The notes beneath the pieces are model-generated. The model ran no database searches. It saw nothing but the letters and a program-made list of their open reading frames with translations, and had not been told where the DNA came from. 64,000 bases of DNA from Clarireedia homoeocarpa (lineage: Eukaryota; Ascomycota; Leotiomycetes; Helotiales; Rutstroemiaceae). Both the position numbers and the translations under genes were made by a program. The stretch is taken from contig LNKV01000043.1 of the NCBI GenBank assembly GCA_001465935.1, positions 242,298 through 306,297 of the forward strand, read 5' to 3'. Numbering within the stretch: position 1 is the first letter of the stretch; every line of letters starts with the position of its first letter. Shown here piece after piece: positions 9,843-21,660 of this stretch.

Positions 9843-11815
9843 TCAGTTTGTGTGAGGGAAAGACCTTGTATCAACATCTCGCCCTCGGATTTGTGGTGCT
9901 CAGACAATTTGAGCTTTACTGCAGCATATGACCCTCTAATGATGCATATCATGTTCTAACGCGGCGGGGATTTGCAGTTTTAGAAGTTCTGTGTGACATT
10001 TCAGTAAGATATTTCTTATGTACAAAATTATACCCCCACGCCCTTTATTCATCAAATAATAGCCCAGAGAATGAAATTTCTCATTGGAATCCCTATCATA
10101 CTTGAGGTCGTTGGCTCTTTTTCGAGAAGCTTTTTCACCACGGATGGGCTAGCCACTGTGCTCAATTTCTCATCTATTTTTCTGAGCGATACTCAATTCA
10201 ACTCCCAACTCGATTTGGCAGAATGTGTAGCTACCAGCGGAGGCGGTGCATGCGCTGATTGTGGTTCGTACCTTAAGTTGAGTCTTCCGATTGGCTCTAT
10301 CGTGCTATCACCACTAATGTAGTTTTAGTCTACCTAGGCATAGCGATCCTGTATAACAGCTGCGCAAAGGGGCATGCGATATATTCACCACTAGGGCCTT
10401 TCAGATAAGCACTCTTCGGTCTTCATGTACTCCCCTGACCCTCCCCCCCCCCCTCTCCGCACCTTAAGGCCATTACAAATGATGCACCTTTGCGGCGGGT
10501 GAAGCATGGCTTTGGTCTGTCGTACTTTATGAAGACGCGAGAATACAGGGATAGGGTGAGTAGCGTCCTCAGAGGCACGTTCATTTCAGGCTTTGTTCTT
10601 CCCGAAACGCCCGCATGGGCGCAAGATAGGGGGGATTTATGGCTTTAGTCATATGCTAAGTCATTGAGTGTTCGGAACTTGGGGCCCCAAATTGTGGGCA
10701 CAGAGTCACTTCAAGCTGAGGATGAGATATATTCCTCATTAGCGAACCCTTGCCCCTCTGAAAGATCTCCGTTCTGTCCATCAACTTGAGTGACAGCATC
10801 CGGCCACGCGCTCAGTCAGTGTTGGGCACATGTGTTGGGGTTCATAAATATGCACCATCCTGTAGGATGGTCTTGGATATGAGCGGTTCTCTGGGCAGCA
10901 TTGAAATCGATTTACTTAGGTTCTACTTCACCTGTCTTGAGTCTAACTTACGTACAAGTTGCCTCAGTATTTCCATTCCGACATATTCAACCACCTCCAG
11001 ATAATGAGAAGGAGCGGTGGTGGGAAATATACGGAAGCGGTCTCTTTGACGGTCACGAAATATCGCGAATTCAGAAAATTTTCAAGTCCTTGTGAGGGTT
11101 TGTTGCCTCAGTGATGAGTCGGACAAGTGACCGATTTCATGACCTGGAAATGGGAGGTCCATCGGAGATACTCATTTTGAAGGAATGACACAACGGAATC
11201 AACAGTATCATGTTTGATCACTTGAGCATCGAGGGAACTAATACGATAACTGAGCATGAGTGGAAATCACCAACTTTACACACAGATCATGTCCCCGCAT
11301 ACAGTTGGTGAGCATTGTCAATCATAGAATATTTAATAGTTTCGCTTGGAAGCGAACAGATGGCGACCCGCGACACGCCTCTGGTGGCCATTTCTGTTTT
11401 CAATCCTGCTGTGATACAACTTCGTGCCTACATAATGCAATTCATATTATTGATACTACAGAACTCATTCCACCACCCTGGTGCCTGTGGTCATGGAACG
11501 CATCAATCATATATCCGGCTTTTCACCAGCCCCGAGCCGAAACCAACCTGTAGCTCCTCGTTGGGCATGAATTGAAATTCACTATGGCTACCACCATTGG
11601 GTTCTCCCGAATGATGCACGGGCACCAAGAGGCCACCTCGAAGGCTACCCCCGCACGCCTTTCGCCTTCACTTCAAGGTATAAGTGCTAAATCCACCAGC
11701 TATCTTCTTCAAATCATCAGCATCAATAGTGGTAGTGTCAGAACTCCTCGCATGTACGCATCGCAAACCACAAGTTGATCTCTGAATTCAGTCTCAGGAA
11801 CTGCTCATTGTAGCA
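9843..11815. other. intergenic, no gene recognised
   Basis: About 2 kb between two plus-strand genes. It includes a 13-base C run near 10443-10455. Several short open frames (for example 10071-10322 and 11260-11575) have no domain, no splice support and frequent stops in their neighbourhood. The last 200 bases contain the promoter of the mutase-fold gene. Otherwise I see nothing. Confidence 0.45.
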
Positions 11816-12646
11816 ATGGGTTTCTCGTGGGGTTTAAAGAAACAACTACTACGAGGGGATGTAGGTACGAAGCACAAAGAGACCCCCAAGGCAGCTCCTC
11901 CTAAACCTACTCCTCGCGAAGGAAGGATCATACTTCATCTCGTCCGTCACGCTGAGGTAAGTTTGGGAATTGCGTTAACACCAAAGCTTTGTTTGTTGAC
12001 TTGCTCTAGGCGTTTAATAATCTCAACAAACGAGGTGTAGGTCAAATAGTTGACCCGACATTGACGCGCAAAGGCTTTGAACAATGCGACGGGCTCGCAA
12101 CAGTCCTTCAACACCTCCAACCATCTTTAATACTTGCATCTCCCATGGCACGAACCCTTCAGACGGCAACACGCTGTCTCGGAACCAAAGCAAAGATCAT
12201 AGCAGATCCCAACCTCCGAGAATTTGGAAGCGTCCCCAATTGCACTGGATCACCAGTCGAGAAGCTCAAGAAAGTTTTTGAGCCCAAAGGTGTCAATTTC
12301 AGCAAAGTCAGCAGCGGCTGGGAGAAGAACAAAGAAAAAGATGGAGAATACAAGCGCGGTAGAAGGCGGCGCTCGGAAGAGCAGAAGGCAAGGGCTCGGA
12401 AGGTTAGGAAAGAAATCTTCGAGCTCGCTAATAAACGACCGGATAAGACGAAGCACTATCGAGCTCTTATTGTGTCACATGGGGAATTCTTACACGCCCT
12501 AGTCGGACACGGTATGTCCTCCTCGACAACAGTCCAGACTACAGCTGCAATCTAATTATGTTACAGGCTTTAATAATGCAGAACTACGAAGCTTCATCAT
12601 GTCGAAGGACGACAGGGGCTACTACCACTTCGAGGAAGTCTATTAG
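11816..12646 (+). CDS. histidine phosphatase (phosphoglycerate mutase-fold) protein
   Basis: Three exons: 11816-11956, 12010-12511 and 12567-12646, all with canonical borders and in-frame joins, giving about 240 residues. The start of the fold is IILHLVRHAEAFNN, where RHAE supplies the phosphorylated histidine and lies across the first intron. ILASPMARTLQTA is the second conserved arginine segment, and LIVSHGEFLHALVGHG carries the second catalytic histidine. The middle part is an unusually basic Lys/Arg helix (KRGRRRRSEEQKARARK). In fungi such proteins are usually small-molecule phosphatases rather than glycolytic mutases; the substrate cannot be told from sequence. The short N-terminal extension with several Lys and Pro does not look like a targeting signal. 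Confidence 0.88.
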
Positions 12647-13205
12647 TCCTCTCCCAGCGCCCGATCGACCTCGTCAAGTTTTCTCCACCTATTATTCCAC
12701 ATAAGATACCCCGGCGGCATCATCGTTTATTCGCCCTATCAGTTTCTCATCCTACCCCACGATTCGTGTCCAGAAAAGTCGCAAACGAGGGTTTTGTGAA
12801 AGTTGTTCACAAGTGATGGCAAGTCGATTACACCAACCCGGCAACCGCCACTTTTACTTCTACTCAGTTCTCCTATTTCTCAATGTTGAATATTTCGATT
12901 CATACTATATTATCCTACTGGTTTATAACTTCTTCCTTCATTTCTATTGTATTATATATCAGTCCCACATTCGCACAGCATCTCTTCAACGTATTCAGCT
13001 CCAGCCTCCAGTACTCGAATCTCCATTATGTGACCATGACAATCAAACCCACATTCAGCATCTAATGACCTCCTTTTCTGTATAAACTTCTGGATCAAGT
13101 ATACAACTTTTCTATTCTTTTCTTAGTCTCTACTTTCATTTCTTCGATTTCTTCTCACGTCTCATTATTTCTGCTTCTTTTCTCATTTCCTCAACTTTCG
13201 CCATC

Positions 13206-13209
<4 letters not shown>

Positions 13210-13237
<28 letters not shown>
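13210..13237. repeat. CT dinucleotide microsatellite
   Basis: An uninterrupted run of about 14 CT units, followed by CCCTCTCCATCTCTCC. Confidence 0.9.
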
Positions 13238-13241
<4 letters not shown>

Positions 13242-13979
13242 TCCATCTCTCCAGAGCATGATAGATTAGACCCGCATCATTTCCATCCTCATTTTACACT
13301 CATTCAACACATCCACATCTCATCTCATCTCATCCTCCACCCACTCCGCATATCCACACCTTTACATCCAGCTAGCTACCCACAAAACCAACAACAACAG
13401 CAGTAATCCCAAGCCTACATGTCCATCCATCCATAGCCAAGGAAAAGTTCGTAACTAAGTTGGCCGATATCCATTCCCTTCCATCCAACTCAGCCAATCA
13501 ATCAATCCCCCCCCCCGGCTCATAAGCATACATACATACCGTATTCTCCGGGCTCATCTCATATCCATCTTCACTTCAGTTCAGACAGTTAGGTAGGTTC
13601 GTGCTCCATCCACTCCTCCATCGCTGCTGAGCTGAAGAATACAGATAATATAATATAATATATACACCAATTGCGCGAACCAACCAACTCCCCCCCCCCC
13701 CGCTACAATGTAAGTTAGTTTAGTTTAATTTAGTTAGGCACCTACCTACCTACCCCGATCTCCTTCGCGCTCCAAAAGTAAAAAAAAAAAAGTTCCCTAA
13801 GATCTCAATCCCTCCATCCATCCGTATCGCCAAGTCCGAAGAAAGAACTGACCGACCGACGTCTGCGGAAGGAAGGGAAGGGGTGATGGGCAGGATTTGT
13901 GGTATATCGAATTGAGATGCGGAGTGTTATGTTTATGGACTGGTGGATGGGGGTTGTCCGAGGGAAGGGAGGGACGAGG

Positions 13980-14012
13980 GATGGATGAATGGATGGATGG
14001 ATGGATGGATGA
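13980..14012. repeat. GGAT tetranucleotide microsatellite
   Basis: Seven GGAT units with one GAAT variant. Confidence 0.85.
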
Positions 14013-14495
14013 GTCCTTGGATTGAGGTTACTACAGTAACTTAGTAGGTGGGGGCATGGGTACTGTACTGTATGGGCATGAGAAGATTAGACAATCAGTT
14101 CATCGGTCGTGGGATACCGAGATGAGTTAGTTATGCAACCAACCAAACAAAGTTCTACTACATACACATCTTTGAGCTGTAAACCTTGAAGTGAATATAT
14201 ATTCGTGGCCAATCGATGTGATTGAGATTCAATGAAGATAGTACTGCTTTAAAAATATAAACAGAGAAGAAATGTGCAGTAGAGTCTCGTACTCGTACTG
14301 TAATAGCACACCATTCAATACAAAATCCCATGATGACTCCTTTGCCCGCTCGAGAGATATTTCGAGTCCATGGCCGTTACCCATACCCATATACATACAA
14401 TCCATGATTAGTCCCAAAACCCCTCTCAGCCCCCAACATACAGAACAAAACTCAGAACACCACCCTTATTATACCACATAGCCCAGCCCTATTAT

Positions 14496-15407
14496 CTATC
14501 CCCTTCGATAAAACTCCCTCCTTCTCTGCCCCTCATCAACAACCACTCTCTCCCTCTCACTAAACCTCCCCGACGACCTCGGTGACTCCCCCACATAAGT
14601 CACACTGCCCCTCTTCCTCGCCAACGCCTCCACTTCCCCCTCCCTTACATGTCCATACCCGCCTATTACGCGGTTATGATCGATATCCCTGCCCTTCCCC
14701 ACCCCCTCCACATATCTATACCCTCCTTCCTGCGGGGGCGTTCGTGACGGGCTCGGCGTGCCGCGCTCGATGATGCGCTCCCGCTGGATATATAGTTCTT
14801 CGCGGGAGGATCCGTGTTCGCGCTCACGGTGGAAACTCGATGCGCTGCCGCGCCGGCTCTTGCGCCGCGATGTGCGGCTCGCGCTCGCGCTGGGAGAGGT
14901 GCGCTCGGCGTCATATTGTTCTTCTACTTGGATGAGCTCGATGCGGGATTCGGGTGGTGTAGGGGCTTGCGGAGGGGTGCGCGGCGAGCGGGAGATGGCG
15001 GGGCTGGTGCGGATGGGCGCTGGGGTCGCTGGTACGAATGCAGGGGTTGCGGGTATCGCTATTGGGGTTGTGGAGATTGGGACGGGTGCTGGTGGTGAGG
15101 GAGCGGGGGTGGGTGGTGCGGCGACAGGAACGACGACTTGGACGGGTGTGGAGGGCTTGGGGGATGGAGGCGGTAGAGTGACGGTGGAGGTGGAGTGGTG
15201 GCGCGAGGATCGTCGGTGGTGTGTTATGATTGTTTCGGACACGCGGGATACGGGACGAGAGGTGCGACGATAGGATTCGACTTGGACTCGACGAGGGTGC
15301 CGACGGTCGACGAAGACTATTGGGTCGTCTTTTGGAACTGTGGTGAGAATGTCAGCGACATGAAGAGCGTGTAGGTGTGGAAAACAAGACTTACCACGTA
15401 GACACAT
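14496..15407 (-). CDS. hypothetical Pro/Arg/Ser-rich protein
   Basis: Exon 1 is only 13 bases (15407-15395, MCLR plus one base), followed by a 57-bp intron (GTAAGT to CACAG) and exon 2 (15337-14496). The join is in frame and gives 284 residues. The first 25 residues read MCLRVPKDDPIVFVDRRH, a short ordered-looking start. Then come Arg/Ser clusters, a long Pro/Ala/Thr tract (about residues 80-150, PTPAPSPPAP style), and an Arg/Glu-rich C-terminus with many SR and ER pairs. The protein is probably largely disordered. I do not recognise a family; scaffold or RNA-associated roles would be guesses. GC content rises in this gene compared with its neighbours because of the Pro/Ala/Arg composition. 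Confidence 0.7.
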   Translation of the reverse strand: MCLRGKSCFPHLHALHVADILTTVPKDDPIVFVDRRHPRRVQVESYRRTSRPVSRVSETIITHHRRSSRHHSTSTVTLPPPSPKPSTPVQVVVPVAAPPTPAPSPPAPVPISTTPIAIPATPAFVPATPAPIRTSPAISRSPRTPPQAPTPPESRIELIQVEEQYDAERTSPSASASRTSRRKSRRGSASSFHREREHGSSREELYIQRERIIERGTPSPSRTPPQEGGYRYVEGVGKGRDIDHNRVIGGYGHVREGEVEALARKRGSVTYVGESPRSSGRFSERERVVVDEGQRRREFYRRG

Positions 15408-17337
15408 TTTGCTCTTCTTGTAATATTAAATGTGATATAGATAGATGTCGATAGTGTATGAATCTTCAAAAACGTATGCTTCCTTTCTACCTGAGCGTCG
15501 GTATAAATAGATATCGATAGAGAACTGAATGTTGGGGTGAAACAATACAACTGCAAAGCAGAAACAAAAACAAAGACCTTCTCCTCACCGACTAGCATAC
15601 TTTGAGAATATATATAGATATATCCTCACAACAACATCTGGACCCTAACCTACAAGCGCACTCACCGACCGAATCCAGGATCTAGACGTAGCACACGGCG
15701 AACCTCCCCCATGCCGTGCATACATCCGGACACAACCAAACGATGTTGTGTGTACGGAATAGAAGTTGTACGAACCCGGCCAGAATGACGATATGGAGCT
15801 ATATCGCGATGTCAAAATCATAGTAAGTTTGGCTACGAACCCCTGTCTACCATCCATTCATCCATCTATTCATTCATTCATTCATTCATTCACTCACTCA
15901 CTCACTCACTCACTCACTCACTCACCCATCCATCTGACCACCCAGCGATCGTTCCAGGAACAGACGAGATAACCCGACATCGTGGGTGGTATCACCGAAA
16001 AGAACCGCTTCAATCCCACTCCCTCACTCACCCATAGAAGAGCGAGAGCGAAAAAAGAAAAGCAGCGCGAGCGAAAACTCCCTTCCCAACGAATCAATCG
16101 GCAGGGCTCCCAGCCCAAATGGACCCTTGGGCACATGATTTTCCCCATCTAAGTAAGTTGTGTATGTCTCAGGCGTGTACTTGTCCAGTCCTGTGCAGTC
16201 CTGTCCAGTCCTGTCCAGTACCGTAACCCAGAAGCCAAACTTCCAAGTTTCCAGCCTCCAACTTTTCCTTGGAAAAGACATTTGAGGTTATCACGACAAA
16301 GACCGAGGGAAAAAAGGGTAAGTTACCCACACACAACACGCAGACCCTCGCTTATCTAGCCTCTAACCGCAAGCCGAATAGGCTCCACCCTGCTCTTCCC
16401 TCTTGCATTACCCGGTGGCGTTAGGTGCTGGCTAGACCTCTTCCAACCCAATGGTAGCTGGTCCGTCCGAGCTGGTCTGGGTTCCCATGTCGACCCAGCC
16501 TTACCTGCGAGGCGGAGGGGGAGGACGAGGACGAGGACGAGGACGCCGTGAAAGGGAACAAATGCAGTATGCACGCGGGTGAGGCGGGCGAGGCGGCAAA
16601 CCGACTAATGCAAGAAATAGGAAATATGAAACCGAGTTGGAAAATCATCTGACTTCGCTGGCCAATATACAAGTTATTCATTCAGCACCGAAAAAAGCAA
16701 AGGAGAGATCTACGTCGATCATTTCCCGGTCGTGTGCTTTAAGTAGAACATCCTCCTTCTCTGTTGCCCATTCTTTGACAATCGATTGGTGCTTCAAGTT
16801 ATTACTTGCTTTGTTGGACCTTTTACCCCCATCCCCCACCTCGATTTTGCTTTTGCTAAAGTACAATTGGGCAGCATGAACAGAGAAGATCTCTCCTATT
16901 TCTGATCGCTTGGGCATACGAGGCTGTGTCGATCGGGCAAGGAGTGGCCGAAGCGCTTTCCAGCACCTCGACATTTCACGAAGATCATCCGCAAACGAGA
17001 AGGTTGCTCCACACTTTTGCAAAAAAAACAAAAACAAAAAAACCCTCAACATGTACCATTTGCGATGGACCGAGATACATTCATCAATTGTGAATTGTCC
17101 TTCTCATCCAGCATTAAGAAAGAGACACACAATCTTTCAGATAACGCCTAAGTGAGCCGCCGTTGCATTTTACTCCTAGCAGCAAACCCAAATCACTTCC
17201 AACACACCAACAACCCTTTCTTTCACCTAACTTCCCCATACTATTATGCAATTCCCCTTAGCCGTTCCAAACAAGAGGTAGCTCTTAGTCATTTACCTGC
17301 ATTTTACGCATGTCACATTACCAACAGCTATGTCGAA
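15408..17337. other. intergenic, repeats and no recognised gene
   Basis: About 1.9 kb with short frames but no supported gene. It contains an ATTC/ACTC tract (15855-15925), a TCCTGTCCAG tandem (16185-16218) and a GAGGAC tract (16513-16542). The end lies downstream of the F-box gene. Confidence 0.45.
15855..15925. repeat. compound ATTC / ACTC microsatellite
   Basis: Runs of CATT-type units change into about nine CACT units. Confidence 0.88.
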
Positions 17338-20300
17338 CTAACGAATCTCAATCTCAATCCTCGCAACGGACCTCATATGCGCCACCAGACTCGAGCCGAT
17401 GGCGTTCCACTCTTCTCCTCTACAGTGTGATTGCCACCACCGCGCCGTTAGATGCTGGAATTGCTGATCCTGCACCGGGGCATTTGCCTCATATTCTAGC
17501 TCTGGTTGGGAGCTTTCCACATCATGCACATCTTCCATGATAACATCGCCTTCAGAGTCGTAATTCACGCTACAGTAGCTTCGTGAGCGATATCTGCAAC
17601 TTCGTTTTGAAACAACGGTTGATGCATTAGGAGAGAATGTTCCGTCAAACGACTGCTGCTGCGGTAGTGAAGGACGTTGAGGGATCTCCGGGGTAAGGCT
17701 GCAGTTGCTCATCTTACCGTCGTCTCCTTCTTGGCAAGCTTCTCGAATTGTGCCATCGCGTGCAATCGTCAGCTTTGCAGCATCGTTTTGCTGTCCATCA
17801 TTGACACGCCAGACCTTGGCTGTTCCATCTGCTGTACATGCCCAAATAATGATACCTTGACTTGAATCAACAGCAAGATCGACAACTCCAGAGCAGGTGC
17901 CAATCTTTTGTCCACGAATTTTGATCGGCCACATATTCCCAGGAAGTACACCAACAACTGGATCTCTGACCAAATTGAGCCATTCTTGCAGCCCCTCGTC
18001 AGGCCACCATTCCAACCAGTGCATGTTCCTAGATTCTTTGATGCTGCCCCGTCTCTGCCAAACCGAACCCTCTAGCAAGGTCTGAGAAGGTTGGTTCGCG
18101 TTGAAGATATCTCTCGGAACATTGAATAACCAAATACTCTGCTCTCCCCCAGATTCATATGCCGCAACGACCCTCAGTCCCCAGCGCAAGTCTGATCCAC
18201 CAGCATAAACAGTCGGCGTACCATTACCCTCCGGACACTTAAACCAGACTTTACGAAGTAGCTTCGTAGGACCTCCAACAGGTGCATCGCTACCCATGCA
18301 AAGGGCGCCTGAAGCCGGGTCCGTAAATAAGATATGGTAACCGTCGCTGAGTGGCACGGCTCGATAATGATCTGACTGATCCGGGTTTCTAGTACCTAGG
18401 AAGTTTCCTAAGTCACCTCTGTATCTTCCGAGCATATCCTGATTATGTTCCATATCACCGACATCGTCACCCTGGCTTCCTAAGCCCAATCTCTCCCAGA
18501 AGGCACCGGTTCTTGTTCTTCTCCCGAAGGATCTTTCGTGTAAAGCTGCTCGATCAGAGGGTTCCGCCGCGCCTAAGGACCAACCATCAGCTTTTGCAAG
18601 ATGATCACCACAAATAGGAAACCTCCTATGGACAGGAATAATGGACCAAACTTACTACTTATCAACCTTAACTTCTTCGCCGAATCTATACTTTTCCGTG
18701 GGGGCAAAAAGAACAAAAAATCACTTGGAGCAGTCAAAGGAAACCATCTGTTAAGATCTTGCCCGGTCAACGCATCTACCCAATGGAGCTCAATCCCCAC
18801 CGAACAACCAAACGCCACACAGCGTCGTTGCGGACAAATAGCCACCGACCGTGGCGGATCATCCTCGGAGCACAAATTCCTATACACCGAACGCGGACCC
18901 GACTCCACAGGCATCGACCTAATATTAGTATCCGCGTTCCTGCGCGCCGGAAACCTACTCCTATCCCGGCTTCCCGAGCCCATGAAATGTGAACCCAGCA
19001 CCGAAGGAGGATAAGAGCTCTGTCCTCTCGCAGCCATACCATACTCCCGATCATAATTCTGCTCTTTCCCTGCTTCCGGACAGCTCGCACCACTTCTCGT
19101 CGCCGCAATGCCAGGAAATACAAACGCCGTTGTGGAATGACCCGGAGACTGCACTGGCGCCGAACTATCCAAGCTCACGCGGTCGAGAAAAGAAACACTA
19201 TGATGGAAGTCGTTATAGGGCGGAATCCTGATATCCGAGTGGTCCAGCGGATGTGTGGCGTGTGACGAACCTGAGACTTCCGCTTCCGACATCTGCGGAA
19301 CAACATTACTCGTCGTGATATCGCATACGAGACCCATACGACCGTCGAGAAGCACCGCGACCGCGTACCTATGTGACGAGGTATCCATACTGCAAGCCAG
19401 CACGCGATGCGGACATATAATACTGGTGACTGGACGCAACGAGCCCGGCTGGAATTGAGATTCATCTTCATCATTCGTATAACTCTTATTAAGTTCATAA
19501 ATGTAGATCAAACAGCCATTCGCAGCCATCAAGAACTTCCCACAACTACTCACCGTAAACGTCGGCCCCGCCGTCGTCGAGTCAGGGTAATGCACCGCTA
19601 CTTCCGTGAAATCGACCGTCGAAGCTTGAACAAATGTAGATTTCGTCGTCCCGGCCGTGTCGTTCTCCCCCGTTCCATCATGCAAGCCATTTCCAGTCCA
19701 CGCGGGCCCTAAAGCACATTCTCGTGAAATCCGCTTGCTGAGAAGCCATACATATTCTGCCGGTTTTTGGAAATGTGGAAGTCCCTTACCGGCAATTTCT
19801 TGTTGACAGCTAAAATGCCAGCCGCCGCGCTTGATCATAGCCTCGAGTAGCGATTTTTGCAAACTGTTATAATACCACGCTCGACATGTATGTCTCGCGG
19901 CATTGAAGTCGACGGGTGCAAGGTAGAGATATATTAATTGGTTGATTTCCGTTGGCAATTTGGAGAAAGTGTCACGCTCATTAATCGCATCCTTCTGGGA
20001 AGAGCAATGCTTGGCCAGATGGGTATCGGATTTACTAGCGATATATTCAAGGTGTCCTATATTAGGTATCGACTGGGAGCACGAATCCGCCGGCACAGTA
20101 GGCGTAGGACACAGAGCATGACAATCACTGAAGACAGTAGTGAGAGCTCGGCTCGGCGGCTCAATCGACGTAATACTGCTCTTAGGAGAGAAAGCATCCC
20201 GGGAATCGGCTCTCCCTGGACGAAGCATACTTTTCAGTTCCTGGGCATCGAGCGCACCATTCAAACTACCCCGAGAACTACCAGAGCCAGCTAGTATTTC

Positions 20301-20713
20301 CGAAACACTGTCGCGCTGGGGCGTACTCACCAATGGCTCCAGTATCTGATCGTCGAGTATTGCGCATGGATCATTCGGGTTATCGTGAAGAGTGCTACTG
20401 CGATCACGCGTTCGTATGGCTCGAGCATCGACTTCAATGGCGGGTCGATCTCTATTCGGGCGGGATTCGGCTCTAGCGAAGGGATTTGGGTATCTTGGAG
20501 TTCGTTCTGACCTTCTTCCACGGTCGACATCTTTTCCTTTATCAACGTTGGGAAGTTCTGGAAGCCGCCAAGGGTTAGGAGTGCAGGAGGAAACAACTTC
20601 TTGCCGGCTGATAGAAGTAGTCTTGTTGACGTATAATTAGACGTTGCCCATAAATATAGTCCAACTACTCTGTAGATCTGAAGAAAAAGCTCACCGAATG
20701 AATTCCCAGACAT
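17338..20713 (-). CDS. large F-box protein with beta-propeller-like C-terminal part
   Basis: Three exons: 20713-20695, 20557-18656 and 18572-17338. Total coding length is 3156 bases, exactly in frame, for 1051 residues. The first intron has GTGAGC, CTAAC and CCAG; the second has GTAAGT and TTAG. The N-terminal 200 residues are disordered (PRYPNPFARAESRP). The F-box lies near 204-240: FSKLPTEINQLIYLYL followed by ARHTCRAWYY. After it come repeated beta-strand segments (FTVSSCGKFLMAANG, YIYELNKS, VAICPQRRCVAFGC, GIELHWVDALTGQDL, GIIIWACTADGTAKVWRV) that resemble degenerate WD40 blades. F-box proteins are substrate adaptors of SCF ubiquitin ligases, so this one probably recruits a substrate through the propeller. 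The 5' end overlaps another reading frame (see the gene at 20665-21185), so the first exon is the least certain part. Confidence 0.82.
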
Positions 20714-21185
20714 ATTGAATCCGGCGCACACGCATCATGAAAATCCAGAATCCGCTGCTGAGCAGGCGTATCTACAAATCAACCACACCAGTCAGTAAAA
20801 ATCCTCTCTTCTGATCTCATCTCATCCCTCTCAATCAACGCCGCGACGCAAAAAGGCAAGACAACCCCCACCTACCTCCATTTCCCGCATTCCCCTCAAT
20901 CCACTCCTCCCCATCTAACCCGATATCCCTCTCCGTCTTCGTCGCCGCTCCCAATGTCATGATATGTCTGGCCTGGGACTCGTAAACCGTGGTGATCGTA
21001 ACCGGCACTCTCGTTCTCGGTCTAACGGGTGCCGAGCTCAAAGTCAGGTCTGCGATCGCGCGGGAGAGGAGGATTTGGGAAGACGTGGTGTTGGCTGCCT
21101 CCGGGTGGGAGGCGAGGTCGAGGTCGAGATTGCGGGTGATGGCGGTGGTGGTGGTGGTGGTTGAGTGGTATGAGATGATTGGCAT
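20665..21185 (-). CDS. hypothetical protein overlapping the F-box gene 5' end
   Basis: Exon 1 runs 21185-20876 (start MPIISYHS) and exon 2 from 20771. The intron has GTAGGT, a good CTGAC branch site and TTTGTAG. Without further splicing it stops at 20665 and encodes 138 residues. The best-conserved-looking part is RPRTRVPVTITTVYESQ, RDIGLDGEEWIEGN and PAQQRILDFHDACAP. I do not recognise the family. An upstream in-frame ATG at 21311 would add 42 low-complexity residues. If the donor at 20694 is used instead, the frame runs through 20557-20327 and ends after 205 residues, overlapping the F-box coding sequence in another frame. The gene may also be a 5' part of the F-box transcription unit. Confidence 0.5.
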
Positions 21186-21660
21186 CAAGTTGTTAGGTGG
21201 TGAGGATAGATATATGGATGAAGTGGTGTATGTGTTCGTTTTCTTTTTCTCTCGTTTCTTATAGGTAGGTGTGTTGAGTAAAGATGCAGGAGGGGGAGAG
21301 AAAGAGAGCAAGATTTTCTAGGAGATGAATTGTATTTGTGATCATTGCTGTGATTACTACTAGTTGCAGGTAAGGATAAGGAATGATCACTGCAAATGTG
21401 AACCAGATGAAGCAAAAGAAACGACAGTTCACAAACCACACAGCCAAGCCCGACAGAAAGTATTTCAATTTGATCACTTAGGAAAGATCAGAGGGTATAT
21501 TTTTAAACTTCAAAATACAAGGCTAAATGTGCGGAAGGAAAGAGTAACCCGTCAGTTCGTGATTTAACTGCCACAACGCCATTCATGCCATTAGTAGGGT
21601 TGTTGATTTTAAGGAAACCTCCATCGGAATTTTGAACATCGTCCATCATTTACAAACACA
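21186..21660. other. intergenic between two minus-strand genes
   Basis: Downstream of the channel gene and upstream of the small gene at 21185. It is a plain AT-rich stretch with purine runs and one short CACACC-rich part. No gene seen. Confidence 0.4.

Larger units (their letters stand above)
12647..14495. other. intergenic with microsatellites
   Basis: About 1.85 kb with no gene. It holds a CT microsatellite (13210-13237), C runs near 13507-13515 and 13690-13700, short TAATATA and TAGTTTAGTT repeats, a GGAT/GGATGAAT tract (13980-14010) and many CCATCCATC units. The high density of simple sequence suggests relaxed constraint. Confidence 0.5.

Noticed and set aside
14758..15273. Plus-strand frame antisense to the Pro/Arg-rich gene
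   Set aside because: A GC-rich antisense shadow; the minus-strand frame has a good spliced start and plausible composition.
18601..19014. Plus-strand frame inside the F-box gene
   Set aside because: Antisense shadow of a well supported spliced gene.
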